A stretch of DNA of 10,270 bases, taken from Pelagibacteraceae bacterium BACL5 MAG-120820-bin39. GTDB taxonomy: Bacteria; Pseudomonadota; Alphaproteobacteria; Pelagibacterales; Pelagibacteraceae. Position 1 is the stretch's first letter, and each line of letters starts with the position of its first letter. The translations under genes and the position numbers were made by a program. The notes beneath the pieces were generated by a model. That model made no database searches and was not told the origin of the DNA. It worked only from the letters and a program-made list of their open reading frames with translations. The DNA lies in contig LIBV01000032.1 in assembly GCA_001438335.1 (NCBI GenBank), positions 1 to 10,270 of the forward strand, in the 5' to 3' direction. This document shows positions 1 to 7,902 of the stretch, one piece after another.

Positions 1-971
1 CCTAAATTGTAAGCTGGTCCTGAACATAAACAGTCCCATCCACAGGCATCCATAGATCTTAACTCAATATATTTTTTTAATCTATTCTCAGTAAATATTG
101 TTGAAAGGTGAGTGGTTAAATCATTTTCAGTAGGCAACCTATTTCCGATTTCAGTAATTTTGCCTTCCATAAAATCTTTAAAGGTATATTTTTGCCCTGA
201 GATATAGTTTTTTTCATTTTCAATAAATAACATTGAAGAATTAATTATAAAATCTGCATATTTTTCAAAATTTAAATTTTCAAAAAATAATTTTGGCAAT
301 CCTCCCCTTGAAGTATTTTGCCAAACTTTCGAACGATAAGATAAATAATTACTATTTTTTTTTTCTACTATTGATGAGTTTGCAAATAAAGCAATTGATA
401 TGGGTACAATAGAATTAACAAGTTTAAATTTTTTAATAAAATCTTCTTCAGAATTGTAATCAACATTTAATTGTGTACCACATGTTCTATACATCATATC
501 TAAACTTAATTGACCTCCTTTGGGCATATCTTTGGTCATTAGCTCATATCTTTGTTTTGGATTATTTGGAATCTCATCTAATTTAGAAATTGGATCAAAA
601 CCTGCACTTACAATTTTTATATTTAATTTTTTAGTAACTTGTCTTAATTCAAAAAGATAATCTTGAGATTCTGCACACGCTTCATGAATATTATTAAGCT
701 GATCTCCAGAAAGTTCAATTTGATTACCTGGTTCAAGAGTTATATTTTTTCCATCCTTATTAAGTCCAATAATATTATTTTTTTCTAAAATAGGTTTCCA
801 ACCAAATTCAGCTAAAGCTGAAAACATTTCTTTAATCTTTACATAATCAATTCTTTTATTACTGTTTAAATCAAACAGAAACTTTTCATGTTCAATTCCA
901 ATCTTGAATTTTTTGCTCTCCTTAATCCCAGATTTGAAGTAATCGATTATTTGTTCTTTTTTATTAATCAT
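1..971 (-). CDS. gshA: Glutamate-cysteine ligase, plant/alphaproteobacterial type (3' end cut by window edge)
   Basis: Cytoplasmic ATP-dependent ligase joining L-glutamate and L-cysteine to gamma-glutamylcysteine, the first and usually rate-limiting step of glutathione synthesis. I translated the - strand from an ATG at 971-969; 323 codons are open to the window edge, with no stop, so the C-terminus lies outside. Family signs in order: GIEHEKF (residues 25-31, the glutamate/metal-binding start of the GCS2 fold), LEPGNQIELSG (79-89), a block at 152-172 containing YRTCGTQLNVDY, YRSKVWQNTSR (212-222), and LKKYIELRSMDACGW (298-312). These match the plant-like type shared with alphaproteobacteria rather than the E. 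coli type. Full members are about 450 residues, so about two thirds is present. It starts 20 nt after the stop of the HD-domain gene with no clear Shine-Dalgarno motif and is probably cotranscribed with it. The coding strand has a run of ten A (355-364), a possible slippage site, but the frame stays open across it. Confidence 0.9.
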   Translation of the reverse strand, partial: MINKKEQIIDYFKSGIKESKKFKIGIEHEKFLFDLNSNKRIDYVKIKEMFSALAEFGWKPILEKNNIIGLNKDGKNITLEPGNQIELSGDQLNNIHEACAESQDYLFELRQVTKKLNIKIVSAGFDPISKLDEIPNNPKQRYELMTKDMPKGGQLSLDMMYRTCGTQLNVDYNSEEDFIKKFKLVNSIVPISIALFANSSIVEKKNSNYLSYRSKVWQNTSRGGLPKLFFENLNFEKYADFIINSSMLFIENEKNYISGQKYTFKDFMEGKITEIGNRLPTENDLTTHLSTIFTENRLKKYIELRSMDACGWDCLCSGPAYNL

Positions 972-991
972 TGATTTTTAATTTTAGTTTA

Positions 992-1558
992 TTAATTGCT
1001 GTTAAGCAAAGAATATGGTTTTCTTGAAAAAACATTTTTTACCATGGGTGCAAACTTTTCTAAGGGTAAGCTTTCATAATTAGGGTCAAAAGAAGCTTGG
1101 TCCCATTTTTCACAAAAATCTATAGCTTCTTGATAGTACTTATGATCTTTATATTTTTCCCTTTGATTTTTATTTTTTCCTAAATGATGAGCATAATAAT
1201 ACATTTGAAATTCTCCATGTTTTTCTACAATCCAGTGAGTTTTTTCGCTGACATAAGGTTTTAATACTGCCGCAGCATATTCCGAATGATTTAATGGTGC
1301 GAGCTCATCGCCTATGTCGTGAAGTAAAGCGGCTACTATCATTTCTTCATCAGCACCATCTTTTAAAGCTCTAGTTGCTGTTTGAAGGGAATGCTCTAGT
1401 CTGGTAATTTTATATCCTTCAAGCGTAGAAGTGAGGCCTTTCATAAAGTTTAAAATTCTATCAGCAGTTCCATTAATATAATCTTGCTCATATTCATCGA
1501 GCAGTAAATATTCATCTTTAGTACCATCTTTCATTTGTGTGAAATTAACAGTCTTCAT
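992..1558 (-). CDS. HD-domain protein, PhnZ/MIOX-like (putative diiron oxygenase; substrate unknown)
   Basis: A 188-residue cytoplasmic protein with an HD fold. Visible candidate metal ligands are H56 (in RLEHSLQ), H80-D81 (in ALLHDIGDE), H91 (in NHSEYA), H114 (in VEKHGEF) and D153 (in CEKWDQASFD). Simple HD phosphohydrolases usually need four ligands. This H...HD...H...H...D set is the one used by the mixed-valent diiron oxygenases PhnZ (cleaves a hydroxylated aminoethylphosphonate) and myo-inositol oxygenase. The H56-to-H80 and H91-to-H114 spacings (24 and 23) are close to those I recall for PhnZ. Databases often label such proteins 'HD domain' or 'phosphonate-associated HDIG'. No phosphonate or inositol genes are nearby, so the substrate cannot be told from context, and a phosphohydrolase remains possible. 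The start ATG lies 2 nt after the purF stop, suggesting translational coupling. The part encoding the HD core is richer in G+C than its neighbours. Confidence 0.72.
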   Translation of the reverse strand: MKTVNFTQMKDGTKDEYLLLDEYEQDYINGTADRILNFMKGLTSTLEGYKITRLEHSLQTATRALKDGADEEMIVAALLHDIGDELAPLNHSEYAAAVLKPYVSEKTHWIVEKHGEFQMYYYAHHLGKNKNQREKYKDHKYYQEAIDFCEKWDQASFDPNYESLPLEKFAPMVKNVFSRKPYSLLNSN

Positions 1559-1560
1559 AT

Positions 1561-3042
1561 TTAATTATTTGATGCTGAGCTTAATAGAGATAATTGAGTT
1601 ACTTTACTATCCCCAAGCTCATCAATTGGTTTTACTGGATAATCTCCTGTAAAATAATGATCCGTTAATTGCGGATAGTTTTCATTTCTATTTTTAAAAC
1701 CGATGGCTCTATACAATCCATCTAAAGATAAAAATTTAAGAGACTTTGCGCCAATGTATTCACAGATTTCATCATTATTTTTATTGGCTGCTAATAGCTC
1801 TTTTTTAGTTGGTGTATCTACACCATAAAAGTCTGGGTACCTTATTTCTGGACAAGCGATTTTAACATGGACTTCTTTAGCACCTGCATCATAAAGCATT
1901 TTTACAATTTTGTGAGAAGTTGTACCTCTAACTAACGAGTCATCAATTAAGATTATAACTTTATCTTTGATCGCAGTCTTATTTGCATTTAATTTTAATT
2001 TAACTCCAAGACTTCTAATTTTTTGACTAGGTTCAATAAAAGTTCTACCAACATAATGATTTCGAATTAAACCAAGTTCAAAATTTTTTCCAAGATGTTG
2101 TGCGAATCCTAATGCAGCAGCATTACCTGAGTCTGGAACAGGCACCACAATATCAGCTTCAACATTATTTTCTTTAGCAAGCTCTATTCCTAAATTTTTT
2201 CTATGTTCATACGCAGTTTTGCCATCTAAAATACTATCAGGTCTTGCAAAATAAATGTATTCAAATACACAAGGTCTTACTTTTTTAGGCGGAAAGGGTT
2301 TGATGCTAGTTAATTTATCATTTTCGATCAAGACTATTTCACCATTTTCAACTTCTCTAATAAATTTTGCACCAATTATATCAAGTGCACAAGTTTCTGA
2401 TGCAAGTACATAGCTATTTTTTAATTTTCCAATAACTAGTGGCCTTATTCCAAAAGGATCTCTCACCCCAATTAATGAAGTTTGAGTAAGCATCACTAAT
2501 GCATAACCACCTTGAATTTGAAATATTGCATCCACAATTTTATCTATTGTTTTTACTCTTTTTGATTTAGCTATTAATTGAACAATTGTTTCTGTATCTG
2601 AAGTAGTGTGAAAAATTGCACCATCTTGAACTAATTTATTTCTTAAAGTGATTGAGTTAGTTAGATTGCCATTATGAGCAACACCAATACCCCCTGCATT
2701 TGTATCTGCAAAGAATGGCTGAATATTTCGTAAAGTATTACTGCCGGTAGTGCTATATCTATTGTGACCAATAGCATAGTTACCTTGAAGGTTATTAAGA
2801 ATTTTTTCCTTATTAAAGTTATCTCCAACTAAGCCAAATCGTTTTTCAGAATAGTATTTTTCACCATCAAAAGTCACGATCCCACAACCTTCTTGACCTC
2901 GATGTTGTAGTGCATGCAAACCTAGAGCCACTAAAGCAGAAGCGTCAGTTATATTGCTGATGCCAAACACTCCACACTCTTCTTTTAATTTTGGATCAAA
3001 GTTCTTCAATTTTTTCTTTAGAATCTTGATATGTTTTTTCAT
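1561..3042 (-). CDS. purF: Amidophosphoribosyltransferase
   Basis: Catalyses the committed step of de novo purine synthesis: PRPP plus glutamine to 5-phosphoribosylamine, glutamate and pyrophosphate. The 493-residue length is normal. The N-terminal class II glutaminase domain has nucleophile C23 in EECGVFGI, exposed in the family by removal of a propeptide (here 22 residues, or 11 if a TTG at 3009-3007 is the true start), then HALQHRGQEG (43-52), GHNRYSTTG (92-100) and AHNGNL (122-127). The phosphoribosyltransferase domain carries the PRPP loop, with VIILIDDSLVRGTTS at 362-376. Of the cysteines that hold the 4Fe-4S cluster in Bacillus-type PurF, only C258 (RPCVFEY) remains; the others are replaced (D404 in YPDFYG, and no Cys in PQLTDHYFTGDYP), so a cluster is unlikely. 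The annotated ATG lies 47 nt inside cvpA. Its upstream sequence has only a weak AAAGAA-like ribosome site. Confidence 0.96.
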   Translation of the reverse strand: MKKHIKILKKKLKNFDPKLKEECGVFGISNITDASALVALGLHALQHRGQEGCGIVTFDGEKYYSEKRFGLVGDNFNKEKILNNLQGNYAIGHNRYSTTGSNTLRNIQPFFADTNAGGIGVAHNGNLTNSITLRNKLVQDGAIFHTTSDTETIVQLIAKSKRVKTIDKIVDAIFQIQGGYALVMLTQTSLIGVRDPFGIRPLVIGKLKNSYVLASETCALDIIGAKFIREVENGEIVLIENDKLTSIKPFPPKKVRPCVFEYIYFARPDSILDGKTAYEHRKNLGIELAKENNVEADIVVPVPDSGNAAALGFAQHLGKNFELGLIRNHYVGRTFIEPSQKIRSLGVKLKLNANKTAIKDKVIILIDDSLVRGTTSHKIVKMLYDAGAKEVHVKIACPEIRYPDFYGVDTPTKKELLAANKNNDEICEYIGAKSLKFLSLDGLYRAIGFKNRNENYPQLTDHYFTGDYPVKPIDELGDSKVTQLSLLSSASNN

Positions 3043-3541
3043 TAGGAAATTCTTTTATGAGATAATTACTACCTTTTTTTAAGTATGGAAAGACGTATGA
3101 TTTATCTGCGTTTATAGGCCATTTATCTGAGTTATATACAATATGTATTGCTGAGAATAAACATACTGAAATAATATAAGCTCTTATAAATCCAAAAAAG
3201 AATCCAAATACAGTATCTAAACTTCCAAGACCAGAATAGCTTACCGCTTTACTAATTCCTTTATTAATCATTAATATTAAAAATATTACTACAACAAATA
3301 TTGAGATACCCAATCCAACATCAAGGACATAGTCGTTATCAATAATGTCTTTTAGATAAGGTTTAACTCTAGGGAATAATATTAATGTTATGATGTAAGC
3401 TAACAACCATTTTGCCATTGCTAAGATACTAAGCACAAAACCTTTTTTTGAACATTTTATTAAAGATAAAATTGTTATGACTAAATAAGAGATGTCAATA
3501 ATAGATGTTTCTAAAAAAAAATCTTTAATTGCATCAAGCAT
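2996..3541 (-). CDS. cvpA: CvpA family membrane protein
   Basis: A 181-residue inner-membrane protein named for colicin V production in E. coli, where it is encoded just upstream of purF. Its molecular role is poorly defined; work in enterobacteria links it to envelope or bile-salt stress. Hydrophobic segments lie at about 15-28, 34-56, 75-92 and 111-135, giving four probable membrane helices. The family signature is the glycine-rich stretch GLGSLDTVFGFFFGFIRA, starting at residue 104. The C-terminal tail from about 140 is polar and charged and should be cytoplasmic or periplasmic depending on topology. It begins 5 nt after the transporter stop, and its last 47 nt overlap the start of purF, so the two are probably translationally coupled. 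The cvpA-purF pairing is conserved across Proteobacteria, which supports the call in spite of weak primary conservation. Confidence 0.9.
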   Translation of the reverse strand: MLDAIKDFFLETSIIDISYLVITILSLIKCSKKGFVLSILAMAKWLLAYIITLILFPRVKPYLKDIIDNDYVLDVGLGISIFVVVIFLILMINKGISKAVSYSGLGSLDTVFGFFFGFIRAYIISVCLFSAIHIVYNSDKWPINADKSYVFPYLKKGSNYLIKEFPNEKTYQDSKEKIEEL

Positions 3542-3546
3542 TAATT

Positions 3547-5934
3547 CTATTTTCCAAATGGTTTAAACATCAAAATTAATGAAGGGAGTAAAGTTAAAAC
3601 TGAAATCATTGCTAGCATCATAGCCAAACCAGTAAACAGTCCAAAATAAATTGTTGGTATAAATTTTGATAAAACTAAAATTGAAAAACCAAAAACAATT
3701 GTAATAGATGTATTTAATATAGCTACACCAACAGTTGCATGACACTCATTCATTGTTTTTTCATAATTTTTAATTTTTTTAAACTCTTCTTTAAATCTAT
3801 AGATATAGTGAATACTATTATCCACAGCTATTCCTATAGTGATTGCTGCGATAGTAATTGTCATCATGTCTAGTGGAATTCCTAGTAATCCTATAATGCC
3901 AAGTATAAAAAAAGCAGCAATAAAGTTTGGCACAACTCCAATTAAGGCCAGTTTAATGTTTCTAAATAAAACTATAAACATTGCCAAAATACCAATCATG
4001 ACTAATCCTAAAGTTAAAATTTGAGATTTAAATAAGCTTTGAAGCAAATTGTTAAAAAGAATTAAAACTCCTGCTAATTTATATTCACTTTCATCTAATT
4101 TGAATTTATTTTTTAAATCATTATTAATTTTATTTATTAAATCATTTCTTCTAAGATTTTCTTGCGAGTCAATTATTCTTAAACTAATTCTAGCTTCATT
4201 ATCTTTAATAGAAATATAAGGATCAATTATTTGAGATTTAATACTTTGGGGAATTTTTGAGTAAAGCACACCCATTTCTAAAGTCCCTAAAGGTTTATTG
4301 TTATTAAGTTGAGTAGCAACATTAATAATTGAAGAAAAAGACAATACTTTGCCAATTTCTGGCAAACCATCTAAATAATTATGTATTGATGTTATTTTAT
4401 CTATTTTATCTTTTGTAAACCAATATTTTTCATCATTACTTGAGTCATCATCTTCCCATTCTTCAAAGTCGTCATCTTCTTCTGATTTGACTTTTTCTTT
4501 ATTTGGGAATTTTAAAATAACTTCTAGAGGTGTAGTTCCGCCTAATTCTTCATCGATGAGTTTCATCCCTTTATAAATTTCTGTATTTTTATTAAAATAA
4601 TTTATAAAACTATTTTCTACTTCAAGCCGACTAATACCGATAACGCTCAATATAATGACGACAGCAGTTGTAATTAAAACAACATTTCTATTACTTTGAG
4701 AAACCTGTGAAAAAAATGAAGTTATTTTTGAGCTCTCCTCTTTTTTTATGGATATATTTTTGCTAGGTGCAAAATTCAAAAGAGTAGGCAGTAAAGTAAA
4801 AGTAATAATGAATGAGGTAATCAATCCAAACGTCATCATCCAACCAAAATCAATAATAGGTTTTATTCCACTAAATATTAAAGATAAAAATGCAAATATG
4901 GTTGTAAGAACTGTATAAAGTATTGGCCAAAACATTTTACCTGTAGTTACAGATAAAATTTCTAAATTATCTTTATTAGGAAATTCATTTTTAAGTTGTA
5001 AAAAACGAGTACTGATATGAATGTTCATTGCCATAGTTAGTATTAACATTAAGGCAATAAAATTTGATGAGATCACCGTAACCTTCCAGCCTAGTAAACC
5101 CAAAAGACCCATCATAATTACAACCGAAAAGAAACAGCTGCTAATTGGAACAATGATCCAAATTAATTTTCTAAAAACAAACCATAAGGTTGCAATTATA
5201 AATAGCAGAACCCCTAAACCAAATACGATGATATCACTTTTAATAAATGACATCATGTCATCTGCAATCATTGGGATACCTCCTAAGAAAATTTTTCCTG
5301 TATTTTCGTAACTTTTAATTACATCTCTAATTTCCAAAATATTTTCATGATTTTGTTTTTTGATTAAATCTTTGTATGCCTCTAACTCTTCCTTAGATTT
5401 ATTTTGGATATCTTCTATTTCCTTGTTTGGTTTTATATTAACTATGATACCGCTAGTTTTTCCATCTTCACTTATGACAAAGTTTCTAAATACTGGGCTA
5501 TTGAGAATTTCCTTAAAACCTCTAGCTTTATCAACCTCTTCATCTTTAAGTGTTTTAAAGCTTTCCAATCTTTCTTGGAGAGGGGCGTCTGAATTATCTA
5601 ATAAAGGGATATCGAGAAGGGTGATTACACCATCAACCCAATCTAAACTTTGAATTTTATATTTTAAACTTAAAAGATTATTAACCGAGGTGTCACTTAT
5701 CATCCCTTCTTTTGGGGTATAAGTAAGTATCAAAAATTCCTTAGAACCATATCTTTCGGTTACTTCTTTTAAGTAAGCAAGATCAGGATCTCCTTCAATT
5801 AATAAAGTTTCTGATGAAGCATCCAATCTAAAATCCTTAGAATAATAGCCAAAACCAAGTAATGCTAAAATCAGTAAAATTAGAATTGATCTAGGATTTT
5901 TTAATATTGAGTTTTGATACAAATGAGCAAACAT
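3547..5934 (-). CDS. RND superfamily / MMPL-type transporter
   Basis: A 795-residue inner-membrane protein made of two similar halves. Each half has one helix (about 15-31 and 418-436), a large extracytoplasmic loop, then five clustered helices (about 233-388 and 637-790). This is the 12-helix plan of MMPL/SSD-type RND proteins. Typical core motifs are visible: ISSNFIALMLILTMAMNIHIS around 289-308 and the matching TITIAAITIGIAVDNSIHYIYRF around 692-714. The second loop holds a strongly acidic insert at 484-502 (KSEEDDDFEEWEDDDSSND), unusual for an otherwise basic, AT-rich proteome. Relatives export lipids or hydrophobic molecules, including hopanoid-type HpnN and mycobacterial MmpL, but the substrate here is unknown. 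No membrane-fusion protein or outer-membrane channel gene is adjacent, as is usual for this branch. The ATG is 21 nt after dnaB and has the best ribosome site in the operon (AAAGAG at 5944-5939). Confidence 0.88.
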   Translation of the reverse strand: MFAHLYQNSILKNPRSILILLILALLGFGYYSKDFRLDASSETLLIEGDPDLAYLKEVTERYGSKEFLILTYTPKEGMISDTSVNNLLSLKYKIQSLDWVDGVITLLDIPLLDNSDAPLQERLESFKTLKDEEVDKARGFKEILNSPVFRNFVISEDGKTSGIIVNIKPNKEIEDIQNKSKEELEAYKDLIKKQNHENILEIRDVIKSYENTGKIFLGGIPMIADDMMSFIKSDIIVFGLGVLLFIIATLWFVFRKLIWIIVPISSCFFSVVIMMGLLGLLGWKVTVISSNFIALMLILTMAMNIHISTRFLQLKNEFPNKDNLEILSVTTGKMFWPILYTVLTTIFAFLSLIFSGIKPIIDFGWMMTFGLITSFIITFTLLPTLLNFAPSKNISIKKEESSKITSFFSQVSQSNRNVVLITTAVVIILSVIGISRLEVENSFINYFNKNTEIYKGMKLIDEELGGTTPLEVILKFPNKEKVKSEEDDDFEEWEDDDSSNDEKYWFTKDKIDKITSIHNYLDGLPEIGKVLSFSSIINVATQLNNNKPLGTLEMGVLYSKIPQSIKSQIIDPYISIKDNEARISLRIIDSQENLRRNDLINKINNDLKNKFKLDESEYKLAGVLILFNNLLQSLFKSQILTLGLVMIGILAMFIVLFRNIKLALIGVVPNFIAAFFILGIIGLLGIPLDMMTITIAAITIGIAVDNSIHYIYRFKEEFKKIKNYEKTMNECHATVGVAILNTSITIVFGFSILVLSKFIPTIYFGLFTGLAMMLAMISVLTLLPSLILMFKPFGK

Positions 5935-5955
5935 TTAGCTCTTTTATATTGGAAT

Positions 5956-7374
5956 TTAACTATTTTGAGTATCTTTAAATTTGGTGAACATTGCCTCAAA
6001 TTCAAGCATGACATTACCTGTTGGCCCATGTCTTTGTTTACCAATAATAATTTCTGCTAAATTTGAAACTTCGTTCATTTTAGCTTGCCATTCTGCATGC
6101 TCAACAGTTGCTGGTCTTGGCTCTTTTCTTTCTAGATAATAAGCTTCTCGATAAACAAACATCACCACATCAGCATCTTGTTCAATTGAACCTGACTCTC
6201 TTAAATCTGATAGTTGAGGTTTTTTATCATCCCGCTGTTCGACTGCTCTAGATAATTGAGATAAAGCTAAAACAGGTATAGACAATTCTTTTGCAATAGC
6301 TTTTAGACCCTGGGTAATCTCAGAAATTTCCTGAACTCTACCATCTTTATTATTAAATGATCCTCGCATTAACTGAATGTAGTCAACAACAATCATATCT
6401 AATCCATGCAGTCTTTTAATTCTTCGTGCTCTATTACTCATTGCTGCAATACTAAGTGCTGGAGTTTCATCAATATATAATGGGAGTTCAGCAATATTTT
6501 TTGATGTTTCGATAAATTTATCAAATTGTTCGTCAGAAATTCTGCCTCTTCTTATATCATTAGATTTAATTCTAGATTGTTCCGCAAGAATTCTGGTTGA
6601 AAGTTGTTCTGAGGACATTTCAAGAGAAAAAAATGCAATTGATGATTTCTTTCCACTTTCTTGTAATTTTTGAGCAGCATTGAATGCAATATTTGTTGCA
6701 AGTGCAGTTTTACCCATCGATGGACGTCCAGCAATTATAACTAAATCAGACGGATGTAATCCACCTAATCGGTCATCAAGATCTCTTAAGCCAGTTGGAA
6801 CTCCAACTATTCCTTCTTCATTTTTATATGCTGCTGAGGCCATCTCAATAGTTTGCCTCATTGCTTCATCAAACTTAATTAATGATGAATTAAAAGAACC
6901 TTTTTCAGCAAGATCAAATAATAATCTCTCAGAGTTTTCTATTATAGTTTGACCATTAGTATTTAAATCATTTAATTTAGCACTATCAATTGTTTGCTCT
7001 GAAATTTTAATTAATTCTCTTCTAACAAACATATCGTAGATAATTTTTGAATATTCAGTAGCCTGTCTTGAGGATGTGGAAAATTTAGTAATTTTAACTA
7101 AATATTCTGGAACATTAATGTCATCTTTTTCATCTTCAAAATAATTCTTAAGAGTAATAGGATTGGCCAACATTCCTTTATAAATAAGACTTTCAATCGC
7201 AACAAAAATTTTTTGATGCATTGGGTCATAAAAATTTTTATTGGAAATAATTATATTAATTTCATCAAAGATTTCATTAGTAACAAGTATGGATCCAATA
7301 ACAGCTTGTTCAGCCTCTATATTATTTGGCAGTTCTTTAAATTTATCTTTTACAATACTTAAAGTATTTTCCAT
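5956..7374 (-). CDS. dnaB: Replicative DNA helicase DnaB
   Basis: Hexameric ATP-driven helicase that encircles the lagging-strand template and unwinds the replication fork, contacting DnaG primase through its N-terminal domain. Length is 472 residues, normal for the family. The N-terminal domain (about 14-115) opens with the typical PNNIEAEQAVIGSIL (16-30). The RecA-like domain begins near 190 with VPTGLRDLDDRLGGL; Walker A is GRPSMGKTA (216-224, K222), the catalytic glutamate is in FFSLEMSS (E252), Walker B is DMIVVDYIQLM (326-336), motif H4 is ALSQLSRAVEQR (370-381), and the C-terminal KQRHGPTG (446-453) carries the trans-acting basic residues. No intein or frameshift is present. It follows rplI after 68 nt, the widest gap in the - strand run, which could hold a weak internal promoter, although I find no convincing one. 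The start has no clear Shine-Dalgarno sequence, but the N-terminus aligns well with the family. Confidence 0.97.
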   Translation of the reverse strand: MENTLSIVKDKFKELPNNIEAEQAVIGSILVTNEIFDEINIIISNKNFYDPMHQKIFVAIESLIYKGMLANPITLKNYFEDEKDDINVPEYLVKITKFSTSSRQATEYSKIIYDMFVRRELIKISEQTIDSAKLNDLNTNGQTIIENSERLLFDLAEKGSFNSSLIKFDEAMRQTIEMASAAYKNEEGIVGVPTGLRDLDDRLGGLHPSDLVIIAGRPSMGKTALATNIAFNAAQKLQESGKKSSIAFFSLEMSSEQLSTRILAEQSRIKSNDIRRGRISDEQFDKFIETSKNIAELPLYIDETPALSIAAMSNRARRIKRLHGLDMIVVDYIQLMRGSFNNKDGRVQEISEITQGLKAIAKELSIPVLALSQLSRAVEQRDDKKPQLSDLRESGSIEQDADVVMFVYREAYYLERKEPRPATVEHAEWQAKMNEVSNLAEIIIGKQRHGPTGNVMLEFEAMFTKFKDTQNS

Positions 7375-7442
7375 AAGAACAGGTTTATAGAAAATTTTCT
7401 AAAAAAAAATCTCTTTAATTAGCTGGGGAAAAAATTGTATAA

Positions 7443-7901
7443 TTATTGAATTGTTTCAGCTGACTCTACATTAACTGTAATTTCAGCTTCTACTTCAGAG
7501 TGTAATGTTATTTTTACTTTGAATTTACCAATTGATTTAATTTCTTTAAGAGGTTGAATCATTGAAGGCTTAACATCAATTTTATTTTCAGTTTGAATAA
7601 GTTTTGCAATTTCAGTTGGTTTTACTGAACCATATAATTCGTTATTCTCTGTGCTTAATTTTTTAACTGAATATTCTTTTTTATTTATTTGTTCAGCAAC
7701 TTGTTTTGCTTCTTGTTTTTTTTCGTTATCTTTTTTAGATAAATCTGATTTTATTTTTTCAACTTGAGAAATATTTTCTTTAGAAGCATAAAGTGCTTTT
7801 TTATTTGCTATTAAATAATTTCTAGCAAAGCCTCTTTTTACATCTATAATTTCACCTATAGATCCAATTCTTTTTAAATTTTCTAATAAAATAACTTTCA
7901 T
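7443..7901 (-). CDS. rplI: 50S ribosomal protein L9
   Basis: L9 binds 23S rRNA near the base of the L1 stalk and reaches out towards the neighbouring ribosome; it helps keep the reading frame. The 152 residues match the usual two-domain plan. The N-terminal rRNA-binding domain (1 to about 50) has the hallmark start MKVILLENLKRIGSIGEI and the basic stretch VKRGFARNYLI. A long Lys/Glu-rich connecting helix follows (about 43-77), then a small globular C-terminal domain containing ENNELYGSV (85-93). The ATG is 1 nt after the rpsR stop, with no recognisable ribosome site, so translation is probably coupled to rpsR. L9 is dispensable in some bacteria, but its place here beside rpsR and dnaB is the conserved one. 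Confidence 0.97.
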   Translation of the reverse strand: MKVILLENLKRIGSIGEIIDVKRGFARNYLIANKKALYASKENISQVEKIKSDLSKKDNEKKQEAKQVAEQINKKEYSVKKLSTENNELYGSVKPTEIAKLIQTENKIDVKPSMIQPLKEIKSIGKFKVKITLHSEVEAEITVNVESAETIQ

Positions 7902-7902
7902 T

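Noticed and set aside
355..364. Run of ten T (ten A in gshA) as a frameshift.
   Set aside because: The gshA frame stays open and conserved motifs continue on both sides, so there is no evidence of a break.
3839..4024. Open frame on the + strand within the transporter gene, with others at 5021-5311, 5360-5653 and 6680-6952.
   Set aside because: They lie antisense to strongly supported genes, have no recognisable domains, and reflect low stop density opposite hydrophobic or AT-rich coding sequence.
7389..7400. Perfect palindrome AGAAAATTTTCT next to a run of nine A in the rplI-dnaB gap, as a possible terminator.
   Set aside because: For - strand transcription the U-run would come before the hairpin, not after it; the stem is only A/T-rich with no loop, and no + strand gene ends here.
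7375..7442. Possible internal promoter for dnaB (TATAAA on the - strand near 7382-7387).
   Set aside because: No acceptable -35 at 16-18 nt; such hexamers are common by chance at this base composition.
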